From the NCBI GenBank assembly GCA_029204225.1, contig CM055107.1, positions 48,271,971 through 48,335,970 of the forward strand: a stretch of DNA of 64,000 nt, written 5' to 3'. The notes below the pieces were generated by a model. It saw only the letters and a program-made list of their open reading frames with translations, was not told the DNA's origin and did no database searches. The position numbers and the translations under genes are program-made. The stretch comes from Diphasiastrum complanatum. Taxonomy: Eukaryota > Streptophyta > Lycopodiopsida > Lycopodiales > Lycopodiaceae. Shown piece after piece: positions 48,880 through 61,367 of the stretch (its first letter is position 1; the number at the start of each line of letters is the position of its first letter).

Positions 48880-51800
48880 TGTCGCCTATCAGGAATCTCG
48901 TGTAAAAATGTAGTGTTGTCTTTTTTGCATTTTTCGCCTGTTAGGAATTACGTGTAAAAATGTAGTGTTGTCTTTTTTGCATTTTTCGCTTGTCAGGAAT
49001 TGCGAGTTAAATATGCAGAGTTGCATGTTTTGCATTGTTCAAAGTGCCTCAAATGTTAAGGAAATGACTCTGGCAAAGTGTAGGGCTACCCTAAATGAGA
49101 TTTAAGGACGCTGTCAAGTTTTTTTTGCAAAAAATCGACACTGTCGTCTTTTTGCGACACTATCGCCTGTGGCAGTTTTAGTTCATTTTTGCAGAGTGAC
49201 AGTTTTAGCTCATTTATGAAGATAGACTATTTACGGCCAATTTTCACTGCTTATCAGCAATCAATTTATGAGAAGGAACTGGACGACGGCAATCGCATTT
49301 GACGACCTAATCACTTAGTATATGAGATGTTGTTACAAGTACAAAAGTAAAACCTGAAGACGACACAAAAGACTCAAAGTGAAAATCGAATGATGGTAAA
49401 GCTTTCGCACTTATTATTTTCAATATATCAGATACAAAGATTGGACACATATCTAAAGCTAAAACGTCAAAAGACGTTTGGGACATCACGAACTCACTAT
49501 ATGACATGAGGAATGTAACTACTAAGTAACATCTACAAAGGAAATTCTTCACATTCAAGATGTCTGATGGTGATTCTCTTCAGAGTCACATTAACCAGTT
49601 TAAGAATCCCTTGCAACAGATGGCCATTGTCGGATCAGTCATAGACGATCAAGACACAATTATGACATTGCTTTCAAGCTTCCCCTCTACATATGAGAAA
49701 TGGGTAATGATCATATCGACACACTCAGATTTCTTACTAAAGCTATTACGATGTTGTTGCAAGAAGACAATAGAAGAAGTCAAGACACTTTGTCTACTTC
49801 CTCCTCTCAGGTTCTATATGTCAACAAAGGCTCTAAGCGATAGAAGCAGAAAAGCTCCAAGAAGGATGCAACGAATCAAAAGCTGACTCAAAGTCAAGTA
49901 CAATCATCAAATCCACAGTGGAAGAAGAAGATGTTTTGCAGGTATTGCAAGCGCAATAACCATGAGATCAAGGATTGTCGAATTCTTTAAGAGAAGAATG
50001 CAGCCTAGCAACCTGATCAACAAGCAAACACAGTTTCATCATCTCTCTAGGTTGAAGTGGAAAAAGGTGCATGCATGGTCAAAGACCAAAGTGCATTTTT
50101 GGATGATACTCAACACATGACCAATCAATGTGAGATTTTCAACTCCTACATGTCTTACAGCATGAAGAAATCTGTCCATCTTGGTGACAATAGTACTCAC
50201 ACTATTGAAGGTGAAGGTACTGTAAGATTGCAATTCCAGCACAATCAATTCAAACTACTATTAAAGGCCTTATATGTTCCTAAACTCTCTACAATTCTGT
50301 TATCAGTAAGTAGAATTACAAAATTAGGTCATAAGGAAGAATTTGAATCTAATCAATGCAAAATTATGTATAGCAGTAATAAGATCCTTGCACTCGCAAG
50401 AGGCAGAGTGATTTATATAGATTGACACATTGTTATTCTGAGTCTAGTCAAGCTTGAAAACCTCTGTTCTAGTCAATAGAGCATTACTATGGCATCATCG
50501 CTTAGGACAATTGAATTATGCATATGTTTTGAACATGTCCAGACAATCCATGGTTTTTGATCTCGACTATCCTTTTGGTAAGGTCGATCTCCATGTCTGT
50601 CATAGCTGCATCTTTGGAAAGCAGGCTAGGATTCCTTTTAGATCAAACCATAGGCATGCAACAAAAGGTCTGTTAGATGTTGTTCATATAGATATATGTG
50701 GACCTATGCAAACTCCTTCATTGCTAGATGCAAAATATTTCATTACTTTTATTGACGAATTCTCCAGTAGAACAGCTGTTTATTTCATTAAACGGAAGTC
50801 AAAGGCTTTCATCAAATTCAGACAATTCAAAGAGCATGTTGAGAATCAAACTAGCAAACGAATCAAAACACTGAGGTCAGATAACGGGAGAGAATACATC
50901 TCCACAGAATTCAAGAGTATTGCCTTAACAACGACATTTAGCACAATACATTACCTCCTATTTGCCTCAGTCAAATGATCTTGCTGAGAGAAAGAACAGA
51001 ACCTTAGTTGAATCGGCAAAGTGCATGTTATCACATGCGACACTTCCAAAGTCCTTCTGGGCTAAAGCTATTTCAACAACAGCTTATATTCAGAACATAT
51101 GTCCTACTAAAGGTCTCTCAAACAAAACACCATTCGAAGTTTGGACAGGTACCAGATCTTCTTTATCAAACCTATGAGCTTTTGGATGTACTGCTTTTGC
51201 GTAGATACCTCTTGATCTCAGGATGAAGCTCAACTTCCAGAGTATCAAATGTATTTTCATCAGCTACACTACTTCAAAACCCACAAGTTGTTCGATCCCA
51301 TCAAGTTGAAGATATTCACTACCCGGGATGTCAACTTCATCAAAGATCAGTTTCAAGACCTCAAAGGAAAAGGCAAAGCCCACATAGCTGACTCTTCGAT
51401 TTTATCCGACACATTGAACTTTCCAGTTCTTCAGTCGATTATTCCCATTGAAGGTCCAAGCTCTTCTACTTTTGATGAACAACAAATCAACGGCGAATCA
51501 AAACATGATGGTGTTGCAATTTAGCAACTACAGTATGATGTAAATGATCAACTTCCTCTATTACCCAGAAGATTTTCAAGAGCAAGCAAACCACCTAAAC
51601 GGTATATCGACGAGTTTGTAGCCTACCTTGTTCAAGAACCGACGTCTATACAAGAGGCATTCAGTCAACCTGACTCAGATCTACGGAAAGAAGCTATGTA
51701 TAAAGACTATTCATCTCTTATCAAGAACTAGACATGGACAATTGTCGAATTACCTGCTAGCAGAAACGTAGTTGATTGCAAATCGATTTTCAAAGTCAAG

Positions 51801-53990
51801 TACAATGTAGATGGAATCATGAATATGAGAACATCATGACTTGTCGCCAGAGGATTTTCTCGAGTATACAACGTCGATTACACCGAGACCTTCAGTCCAG
51901 TAGTCAAGCATTCTTCTATTCGACTTTTGCTGTCATTTGCCGTTGCAGCAGATTTGGAAATACATCAAATGGATGTACAGACAACACATCTCAATGGAGT
52001 GATTAGAAAAGACATTTACATGGTGCAACCCAATGGTTATATTATCGAGGGTAAACACAATCATGTGTGTAAACTCTATAAGGCACTTTATGGCTTGAAG
52101 CAATATGCTCAAACATGGTTTCAAAGGATCAATATTTTCCTTATTGATCACGGCTACACAACTAGCTCTTCAGATTCAAATGTTTACTTCAAAGTAGTGC
52201 AGCAGTCATTTATCATTATCACTTTATATGTGGATGATACATTGCTTTTCAGCAACAGTACCGATCTGATAAAAGAAGCCAAGACAATGCTATATTCCGA
52301 ATTCGACATGACCGATCTGGGCAAAGCTCATTTATGTCTTGGTATACAAATCCACAAAGACAGAAAAAAGAAGTTGGTCTACATTATGCAATAGAAATAC
52401 ATCTACAACATGTTAGTCAGATATATATCTGATTAATTGTAAGTTAGCCCTCTCACCAATAGAACCAGGTCTCAAATTGTCAAAGGACCAATGTCTCCAA
52501 ACAATTCATAAAAGTACAGATGCGTGAGTATCCTTACCATTCTATTATAGGATCTCTTTTGTACGCCATGATCTGTACCAGGCCAGACATAGCTTTTTCA
52601 TTTGCATTTGTTATGGAGCAGTCGACAACGACAAACTCAATTTACACAATGGTTACACAGATGCAAGTCGGACAGAAGATGTAGACACTCGTAAATCCAC
52701 TTCTGGATTTACATTATTTCTCAACAATAATCCAATTTCCTGGAACAATCGCAAGCAATCTTCAATAGCTCTATCTTCCACTGGATTAGAGTATATCGCA
52801 GTCTCTTAAGCTACAAAGGAAGCAATTTGGTTGAGGAACTTGCTCTCAGATATCGGTCTGAATCAATATGCTCCGACGACATTATTTTGTAATAATCAAA
52901 GTGCCATTGCTTTATCAGCCAACCCTAGATTTCATTATAGGAGTAAGCACATTGAACTAAAGTATCATTTCATCAGAAGCAAAGTTCTCAACGAAGAATT
53001 CAGATTGCCGTATTGTATAAGACAAGATATAACAGCAAATATTTTTACCAAAGCATTAAGTTTGGAAGCACATAGTAGATTCTATGTAGAACTAATTTTG
53101 AAGGTCAAGGCATTCAAGGATTAAGATTAAGGGGGGTTGTTGGATTATTCTCCTTCTTACTAATTGACTAATCGGTTTTAATCCTCATCCATTGTTTATC
53201 CAGTTCTGCGAATTTTCCCATGTCTTTACATAGTTTGCAGATATACAAGTGTTTTTACACAGTTTGTAGAAATACACGGAGTTTGACAATAGTGTCGCAT
53301 TTTCTCTCTCTACAATCCAGACATTTGTCGCCTGTCAGGAATCTTATGTGAAAATGCAGTGTCACCTTTTTTGCATTTTTCGCTTGTCAGGAATTGCGAG
53401 TTAAATATGCATAGTTGCATTTTTCACACTTGTCAAGGTGCCTCAAATGTTAAGAAAATGATTCTGGCAAAGTGTGGGGCTACTCTAAATGAAATTTAGG
53501 GACACTGTTGGGTTTTTTGCAAAAAGCCGACATTGTCACCTTTTTGCGACATTGCCGCATGTGGCAGCTTTAGTTCATTTCTGCAGAGTGACAGTTTTAG
53601 TTCATTTATACAGACTGTTTATGGCCAATTTATGCAGACTGACTGTTTGTGGTCAATTTTCAGCACTTATCAACAGTCAATTTTTGAGAAGGAACTGGAT
53701 GAATGCCAGTGGAAACCAGCCAACTGACAATCACATTTGACGATCTAATTACTTAGTATAAATTAGTTGTTCATACATCTCTTTTCAAGATCTGAAATGT
53801 TATTGAGAATTGTGAAGGGGTTGAGTGTTATTGCATGACGCTTCCTGCGCTCTTATCAAGCATATCATTCACAGTCAAAAAGTATTGTTGTTGGCTCTCT
53901 ATCAAGCTTTCAAGCTTGAACTCTCTTGAGCATTCTAGCTTAGTCTTTAGAGATTTATTTTAGAGTTGCTATTACGCTACTACTATCACA
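48880..53990 (+). pseudogene. Degenerate plus-strand Copia element
   Basis: A Copia of a different subfamily from the young element, with many stops and frameshifts. In order: gag (about 49323-49890, e.g. SHINQFKNPLQQMA), knuckle CRYCKRNNHEIKDC near 49936-49980, degenerate protease (50057-50425; the active site reads LDDTQHM), gag-pre-integrase and integrase (50454-51177; WHHRLGQLNYAYV, HIDICGPM, SDNGREY, NDLAERKNRT), RT (51750-52394; MDVQTTHLNG, LYVDDTLLFS) and RNase H (52660-53124; RKSTSGFT, SKHIELKYHF). A strong polypurine tract (AAGGGGGG, about 53129-53136) precedes a 3' LTR at 53138-53990. The 5' LTR survives only as 48880-49322 and joins gag directly, so U5, the PBS and the gag start are gone. 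Confidence 0.9.
53138..53990 (+). repeat. 3' LTR of the degenerate Copia
   Basis: It starts TGTTGGATTATTC straight after the polypurine tract and most likely ends at CTATCACA (53990), where an unrelated gag fragment begins. Its middle (53320-53755) repeats 48880-49322 at moderate divergence, and its first ~180 bp recur in inverted orientation at 48400-48573. The right boundary is inferred from where gag homology begins. Confidence 0.75.
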
Positions 53991-54650
53991 TTGCCTTAAA
54001 ATGAATGTTAGTAATGAACTTCTAAAGGAACTTGCATCTTGTACCTCGGCCAAGGAGGCTTGGAACTCCTTAAAGGGGATTTATGAATCCAAAAATACTT
54101 CTAGAGTGCTTATGTTAAGAGATAGAGTTCTTCAAAGAATTAGAGGGAGTGATGAGAGTGCTCAAGAGTATGTCTTGAGAATAAAGTCTCTCAATAAATA
54201 ACTTTCCATCATAAGTGAGGGTATTCAAGATGATGAGCTTGTTCAAATCATTTTGAATGGTCTTGGAGATAAGTTTTCCAATCTTGTACAAAGCTTTGCT
54301 ATTCAAGATGCTCTACCTTATATTGACAAGCTCCATAGTGTGTTTGTGGCCGAGGAGAGTAGAATCCTTCATGTCAAGTAAAGGATTGGTTCCTTATGAT
54401 TGCATGATGGTGATGAGAAGGTCAACTTCTCAAGTAAAGGAAAGGCAAAGTCCAAGAAGAAGATCCAGTCGAGGGAGACCAAGAATGATGATCAACCATC
54501 AAGCTCCAAAGGTGGAAATAAGAACAAAGCCAAACTCAAGTGCTTCATTTGTGGAAAGAAGGGGCACATTGCAGCCGAGTGTTACAAGAAAAAGAATTTA
54601 CAAGGAGAGAGCAAACAAGGCAACCTCACCTTTGAGGATCGGACTTCAGC
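53991..54650 (+). pseudogene. Copia gag fragment with CCHC knuckle
   Basis: This plus-strand gag remnant is of the same lineage as the young element: MNVSNELLKELASCTSAKEAW aligns to its KMNVTNELIKEVGKCTSSSEAW, and DDELVQIILNGLGDKFSNLVQS to its gag middle. A good CCHC knuckle (CFICGKKGHIAAEC) survives near 54541-54582. In-frame stops occur in the gag (after KSLNK, and after HVK). It has no protease or pol: it is joined on the right to the 3' end of the older Copia (54711) and on the left to the LTR ending near 53990, so it is a sliver caught between two insertions. Confidence 0.85.
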
Positions 54651-56171
54651 AGTTTGTTCAAGATGCTCATTACATGAATATTTTTAAGTCTGAGCATTAA
54701 AAATCTAACACTCCCCCTTAATGCATATCCCGAAAAACTTTGATCTTAAGATTCAACATTAACTTTATATTCGATAGGAACTGGCTGAGTGAACTAGTCG
54801 AATATGCAAGGTCTGGTCATGTGCAGATCATTGCGTATATCAGTGAGCCAATGCTGGAGTGAAACAAATATTGCTTCATTTCCTCTTTTTCTACCTCAGT
54901 TCGAGGATATTGTTCCTTTGATAGCTTTAGTCCAAAGTCAAGTAGAAAGTATCTCAATTTGCAGTTGGCTATTCCATACTTTTCCAGAACAGTGGTGAGA
55001 TAACTTTGCTGACTGATAAAAATCAGTTTGCTGGGTGGTTTTCGGAATATTTCAATTATGAGACAAAAGTGGGCTAGACCCATATCAATCATTTTGTACT
55101 CCTGGGCCAGCATGCATTTTGTATCCTTTATCAGATTTAGATTGTTATTGCAAAATAGAGTATCATCTACATAAAGAGTGATGATGATGAAAAAATCTGA
55201 TACAGACTTGAAGTATACATTCAAGTATGCTAAGTTTGGATTGAAACCATTCTTGATTAGAAATGCATTGATTTACTAAAACTAGGCTTTGGGTGACTGT
55301 TTCAACCACAGAGAGCCTTGTGTATTTTGCATACAAAGGTGCTGTTGTTCAACCTTCAGTTTGTATCCCTCTGGCTACAACATATAAATTTAATCTTCGA
55401 TGGTTCTGTTGAGGAAAGCGGTCTAGATATCCATTTGATGGACTTCAAGATCTCCTGTGCTGCAAAGGAGAGTAGTAGTCAGATTGAAGCATGCTTGACA
55501 ACTGGGTTGAAGGTTTCAGAATAACCCAGATCTAGGGAATAGACTTTGGCGATGAGTCTGGCTTTGTAGCGATTTAGCCTTCCTTCATCATCATACTTCG
55601 TCTTGAATATCAATTTGCATGGAATCAGATTTTGATTCTTTGGCAGCTCTGTGACTGTCCATGTTTGATTCTCTATGAGAGAATCGAATTTGGTGTCCAC
55701 ATCGCTGCTTTCCACTGGTCAACATCAAACGTAGACATTGCCTCTGAAACAATGGTTGGTTGTTGTACAAAGTAACAAGCTGCATCATCCATAAATCAAG
55801 ATGGAGGCTGTCTGGATCGGTTCAATCTAGGTTGAACTTCGACTCTCTGATGTGATTCAACCCGTTGAGATTTTGAATCATTGTTAGAATCAATATCGCA
55901 GTTGAATCCCTAGATCGGAATCTGGTTGTTCGATCCCTTACAAGATTTGTCAAGAATGGTGCAGCCATCTATATCAAATTTGACCCTCCATCTTTAATCA
56001 GTGATTTTGCTAATTGAGAGCAGATTTTTGGTCAGATTTGGAACGTGGACAACATTGACTTCACCTTTATAAAATTCAATTTTGACTATTTATTTACACT
56101 AGATGGAATGAGATGAGTTGTATCCTAGTTGCACAACTCGAGAGTGGGTGAATGACTTGTAGTCTTTGAAC

Positions 56172-56824
56172 TGTGAAAAACTCAGATCCAAAAGATGCTA
56201 AAGTTTCATAAAGATCTTGGCCATGGAAGTTATGCACATCTAGATTGAAAAAATGATAGAAATTGTGATGTTAAGCATACTAAACATCAACTAAACATCA
56301 AAATCTGATCATAAGCTTCCACAAACAGAAACTTGCTGTCCCTGTCCGTACTTCAGAGCCTACAACCTGCATTTCACACGTGTGAAGCCATAGCAACAAA
56401 GAAATCACAATTCTAGTGGCTAGAATGCAAGATATGAACAAAAAAGTGAGAGAGAAGAAGATGGATCTTCAAAGAGCATAACATTCATTCAATAGAATGA
56501 AAATGAGATATGTACATACTCGTGGAGATGGCTATTTATAGCAGCCATAGTGCCTCTTGGCCACTTGTCTAATGATAGGCTAAAATTGGGGTCCAATAGG
56601 ATTCACCCATATACCTAGAAATTTGGTCAAATAGGAATGCACCAAATTATGAGCCAATAGAAGAGCTCCACACTCGACCTCCTCTAATTAATGTGACCTC
56701 AAAAGTAGTGTACACATACTTTGGGCCTCTACATACATGTATGAACCTATCTCTAACTTTTATTTGGCCATAGGCCTACAAAATCTCAAGTTAGGAAAAT
56801 ACTACTAGTTGACAATTTTTCACA
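56172..56824 (-). repeat. 3' LTR of the young Copia element
   Basis: This 653-bp LTR is apparently identical to the 5' copy. On the element strand its first bases, TGTGA, contain the TGA stop codon of gag-pol, so the reading frame ends inside the LTR. Confidence 0.95.
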
Positions 56825-59800
56825 CTCCCTCTTCAACTAGTTTTAGCATAGATTTAGAAAGTACACCAAGACTTGTTCTATGCTTGAAAAATAAGTCCTT
56901 TCCCAATGCTTTGGTAAAGATATCAGCCACACATTCCTTTGATGGGACATGTTCAAGCTTGATCTCTTTTGCCAACACTTGTTCTCTCACAAAATGGTAA
57001 GCCACCTCGATATGTTTGCTCCTTGCATGGAAAACCGGATTGCTTGCTAGACTTTGGGCTGAAAGGTTGTCACAAAAGATGATTGGACTCTCTGAAAAAT
57101 CCAGCAAATGAAGCTCCATAATCATCCTCTTGATCCACACCATCTCCTTTGTGCATGATGTCAAAGCTTTGTACTCGGCCTCACTAGAAGAAAGTGATAT
57201 AGTTGCTTGTTTCTTCGACATCCATGAGATAGCTCCATCACCTATGAAAATAGCATGTGCATTTATGGATTTTCTATCCATAAGGTCTCCTGCAAAATCT
57301 GAATCTGAAAAACCAAATAAGTTAGGTGATGAGCCTCTATAAACAATGCCAAAATCTTTTGTTCCCGAGATGTATCTCAAGATCCTCTTTCCTAGTTTCC
57401 AATGTTCTATGCTAGGATCTTGCATGAATTGGCTTAATCTACCAACACAATAAGATAAATCAGGTCTTGTGATGGTTAGATATATAAGAGAACCTATTAG
57501 CTTCCTATAGAGAGTAATGTCCTCGAAGGATCTTTCATTACCTCTTATAGTTAGCTTTACATGTGATTCCATAGGTGTATCAATAGGATTTGCATCTACC
57601 ATATGAAATCTATTGAGAATAGAAATAGCATACTTCTCTTGTGAAATAAAAGTGATTTGAGAAGTTCTAATTACTTCTATTCCTAAGATATAGCTCAAAA
57701 GACCAAGATCATGCACTTCAAATTCCTTTTTTAGTGCTTTCTTGATATCTTCTATATCTTCCTTGTTCCCTCCACTTAAAATAATGTCATCCACATAAAT
57801 TAGAAGGATTGTAACATCATTAGCACTAATTCTAAAGTAAAGTGAATGATCATACTCACTCATAGTGAAGTTTTGAGAAAGTAGAAAAGAGTTAAGCCTA
57901 GCATACCAACTCCTTGGTGCTTGCTTAAGACCATACAAACTTTTTTGTAGAAAACACACATGATTAGGCTTGCTATGAGAAACATAGCTCTCGGGTTGCT
58001 CCATGTAGACTTCCTCTTCAAGATCACCATTCAAGAAAGCATTAGAAATGTCTAATTGCCAAAGATCCCATCCATAAAGAGTTGCAAGGGAAATGATTAC
58101 TCTTATGCTCACCATCTTTGCCACGGGTGCAAAGGTTTCCTCATAGTCAATGCCATGCTCTTGAGCATAACCTTTAGCCACCAACCTTGCCTTGAACTTG
58201 TTGATAGATCCATCTTGATTTGTCTTTACCTTGAAGATCCATTTGCATCCAATTGCACTTTTGCCCTTTGGAAGCTCCACCAATCTCCATGTGTTGTTCT
58301 TCATAAGTGCTTCAAACTCAAGATCCATTGCTTGGATCCATTCCTCTTCTTGCCTTGCTTCATCTACACATGAAGGTACATCAAAAGAAGTTAGGAAAGC
58401 ATAGTTGGATCCATCCACCACTTGCTTACCTTTGCCATCATAAGTGAGCCTTGAGGGTTTCACTTTATGCCTTGGAGTTCTCCTTGGAATTTGACTTGAA
58501 GAGGCTTCTTCAACATCCACATCCAATGTGTCATCAACTCCATTGTCATCAAGCACATTAGTTGCAACAACACCATCATCACTTGAAACAACTTTTGGAA
58601 TGTTACTTTCATCAAAAATGACATCCCTACTTGTGAACACTTTCTTGATTGAAGGAACATAAATCCTATATGCTTTGCTTACTTCACTATAACCAACAAA
58701 AATGCCCTTTCTTGAAGATGGATCCTCCTTAGTTCTATCATCAAGAGTAATGTTGAAGTAGCAAATGCATCCAAAAGTTCTTAGAAACTTGACATTAGGC
58801 TTCGTACCAAACAAAGCTTCAAAAGGGGTTTTTCCTTCCAATACAACACTTGGCCATCTATTGCATAGGAAATTTGCACACAACAAAGCATCACTCCAAA
58901 AAGGTTTAGGAAGATTAGCATTCAATCTCATTGCCTTTGCACTCTCACACAAGGTTCTATTCTTCCTCTCGGCCACTCCATTTTGTTGTGGTGTTCTTGG
59001 ACATGTGTACTCCCTCTTGATCCCATGCTCATCGCAAAAGGCTTTGAATTTGTTAGAAATGTATTCACCACCATTGTCGCTCCTCAAGCATTTGATTTTG
59101 GTTGTAAATTGAGTCTCAATAGCAACTTTGAACTTGACAAACACATCAAACACCTCATCCTTGCTCTTTAGTAGATAAACCCAACAAAATCTACTAAAAT
59201 CATCAATGAAAGTTACATACATCTTAGCACCTCCATTGCTAATTGTAGTAACACCATGAATATCCGAATGCAAGAGAGAAAAAGGCATCTTAGATCTAGA
59301 TATAGATCTAGTATATGGCAATCTATGTGATTTAGACAAAGCACATTCTTCACAAACATGATTCAAGCAAGTAAGAGACTTGGGAAGTCCCCTTACTACC
59401 TCCTTTTTGGCTATTACCTCCAAGGCCTTGTAGTTGAGATGTCCCATCCTTTTATGCCATACCTCTTGAATTGACATTTGTTCATTTGCCATGCATCCAA
59501 CTTGGTTAGCAACAACACATGCATCAAGCTTGAACAATTTCCCTTGCCTTTTCCCTTTTGCAATGATACTACACCCCTTTTTGATCAAGCAAGCATCACC
59601 ATCAAACTCAACTTTGAATCCTTTGTCAAGCATTTGGCTTACACTAAGTAAGTTCTTGGTAATGGATGGAATGAGCAAAACATCTTTCAATTCTATATTC
59701 CTATTTGTAGAAAGTGAAATAGGAATTGTGCCAATCCCCTTGATTGCACACTCACCATCATTTGCGGTATAGATTACCTTCCTATCACCATCAAATGCCA

Positions 59801-60770
59801 TTAAAGATGAAAAATACTCTTTATGATATGTCATATGAGAAGTGGCTCCACTATTAATCCACCAAGGATCAATGTCTCCATGATTAGCCAACAAGCAAGA
59901 TGACATAACAAAAGCATCATTTGAAAGAAGCTCATCCCCACCCTCATCAATAGTTAGATTGGTTTGCTTTTCCCCTTGATCCCTCTTTTTCTTAAAACAA
60001 TCACTAGCAAAATGCCCTTTGACTCCACAATAGAAACATTTTAGCTTAGATCTATCCTTCTTTTTGCCAAAAGTAGAGTGCTCACCTTGGTCTTGCCCTT
60101 TAGACCAATTGCTTTTACCTTTGCCCTTGAACTTGCCTTTAGAGAACATTGCCTCCTCTTCTCCTCCTTGAGATGTAGAAGATGCTCCCACTCTTGCTTG
60201 CAACCTGAATTCTTCAGCCAACAAGACCTCTTGCAAGTCTCCAACACTTGGTAAACATTTTTGGATAGCATAACTTTGAACAAGATTAGCATGATCATCC
60301 AACAAGCCATTGAGAATCACTTGAACAAGCTCCTCATTATTTATGCCATCATTAATGCATGCTAACTCATCATTCAATGCTTTAACTCTCAAAACAAAAG
60401 CATGTCCATTCTCACTCTTCTTTTGCATACAAGAAAAGATTTGCCTTCTTAAAGTCAACACTCTAGAAGTAGACTTGGATTCATAAACCTTCTTCAAGGC
60501 TTCCCAAGCTTCACTAGATGATGTGCACTTACCAACCTCTTTGATAAGCTCATTTGTCACATTCATCTTGATCATGTGAAGGGCTTTCTTTGCCCTCTTG
60601 TCATACCTCAATTGTTCTTGAGGTGCCAAAGGTCTCTCCTCCACACCTACAACAATATCCATCAACTCATTCATCTCAAGCAAAGACTCCATCCTTACTT
60701 TCCAAGTAGAATAGTTGAGGGAGGTAAGCCTATCATTGCTTTCCAACATGTAGCCTCCATTTGTAGCCAT
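56820..60770 (-). CDS. Copia gag-pol polyprotein, single intact frame
   Basis: The 1,316-residue polyprotein has all Copia domains in canonical order. Gag (UBN2-like) covers about 15-200. A CCHC knuckle, CFYCGVKGHFASDC, spans 245-258. The protease motif is near 303-313 (WWINSGATSHM). The integrase zinc site is H439/H444/C473/C476 and its catalytic triad is D503/D565/E601, a DD35E spacing. Reverse transcriptase has LDISNAF near 906 and YVDD at 992-995. RNase H has D1156/D1158, E1197 and D1234. Integrase before RT is diagnostic of Copia. No stop or frameshift occurs. The one oddity is residue 306: Asn (codon AAT at 59853-59855) where retropepsins have the catalytic Asp, which predicts an inactive protease. 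Gag and Pol share one frame with no slippage site, as is usual for plant Copia elements. The stop codon lies in the 3' LTR. Confidence 0.96.
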   Translation of the reverse strand: MATNGGYMLESNDRLTSLNYSTWKVRMESLLEMNELMDIVVGVEERPLAPQEQLRYDKRAKKALHMIKMNVTNELIKEVGKCTSSSEAWEALKKVYESKSTSRVLTLRRQIFSCMQKKSENGHAFVLRVKALNDELACINDGINNEELVQVILNGLLDDHANLVQSYAIQKCLPSVGDLQEVLLAEEFRLQARVGASSTSQGGEEEAMFSKGKFKGKGKSNWSKGQDQGEHSTFGKKKDRSKLKCFYCGVKGHFASDCFKKKRDQGEKQTNLTIDEGGDELLSNDAFVMSSCLLANHGDIDPWWINSGATSHMTYHKEYFSSLMAFDGDRKVIYTANDGECAIKGIGTIPISLSTNRNIELKDVLLIPSITKNLLSVSQMLDKGFKVEFDGDACLIKKGCSIIAKGKRQGKLFKLDACVVANQVGCMANEQMSIQEVWHKRMGHLNYKALEVIAKKEVVRGLPKSLTCLNHVCEECALSKSHRLPYTRSISRSKMPFSLLHSDIHGVTTISNGGAKMYVTFIDDFSRFCWVYLLKSKDEVFDVFVKFKVAIETQFTTKIKCLRSDNGGEYISNKFKAFCDEHGIKREYTCPRTPQQNGVAERKNRTLCESAKAMRLNANLPKPFWSDALLCANFLCNRWPSVVLEGKTPFEALFGTKPNVKFLRTFGCICYFNITLDDRTKEDPSSRKGIFVGYSEVSKAYRIYVPSIKKVFTSRDVIFDESNIPKVVSSDDGVVATNVLDDNGVDDTLDVDVEEASSSQIPRRTPRHKVKPSRLTYDGKGKQVVDGSNYAFLTSFDVPSCVDEARQEEEWIQAMDLEFEALMKNNTWRLVELPKGKSAIGCKWIFKVKTNQDGSINKFKARLVAKGYAQEHGIDYEETFAPVAKMVSIRVIISLATLYGWDLWQLDISNAFLNGDLEEEVYMEQPESYVSHSKPNHVCFLQKSLYGLKQAPRSWYARLNSFLLSQNFTMSEYDHSLYFRISANDVTILLIYVDDIILSGGNKEDIEDIKKALKKEFEVHDLGLLSYILGIEVIRTSQITFISQEKYAISILNRFHMVDANPIDTPMESHVKLTIRGNERSFEDITLYRKLIGSLIYLTITRPDLSYCVGRLSQFMQDPSIEHWKLGKRILRYISGTKDFGIVYRGSSPNLFGFSDSDFAGDLMDRKSINAHAIFIGDGAISWMSKKQATISLSSSEAEYKALTSCTKEMVWIKRMIMELHLLDFSESPIIFCDNLSAQSLASNPVFHARSKHIEVAYHFVREQVLAKEIKLEHVPSKECVADIFTKALGKDLFFKHRTSLGVLSKSMLKLVEEGV
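56825..56834 (-). promoter_or_regulatory. Polypurine tract overlapping the gag-pol 3' end
   Basis: The element strand reads GAAGAGGGAG directly before the 3' LTR. It would prime plus-strand synthesis. The tract also encodes part of the last residues of the polyprotein (Glu-Glu-Gly-Val), so coding and priming functions overlap. Confidence 0.88.
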
Positions 60771-61367
60771 GTTGCAATGATTGATCTCTGATCTTTGACC
60801 TGTTCCAATGCACTAAGCACTCTCTTGAATCAACAAATGAAACACAAGAAGAAATCACAAAGATTTGGAACCTAAAACCTTACTTTTTCTCTCTTTTCCT
60901 CACTTTTTCCTTAATTTTAGCCACTAGTTTTATGATTTCTTGATCAAACCAAGACCAAACCTCAATATACTTGCTTTTCCCTCACTCCTAAGATTGAAAT
61001 ACACTCTTGAATCATTCAGCAAACTGAAAATCAGAGGGTTACATCAATTTTGAAGTTTTTGACATGAAGAAGCAAGAAATTGAATCAAAAAACTATATGC
61101 TAGAATGGAAAACTAATAGGATCTTGTTGGATCTTGCATCTCCCTCTTTCCAAAACAATTTTTGTCTCCTTATTCTGATAAGTACAGAGGGAATTCGCCC
61201 TACTTCAATTGAAATGCATACAAATGATGTTTTGATCACAAAGATCCAATTTCTACACATAAATCAACAAGATTTTTAGCTAGAAACTTGATTGGAATGC
61301 TACAAAAGCAAACTCGCCCACAAATCTCTTCTAAATCTGGCAAAACCTGCACATTTGGCCGCCTAAT

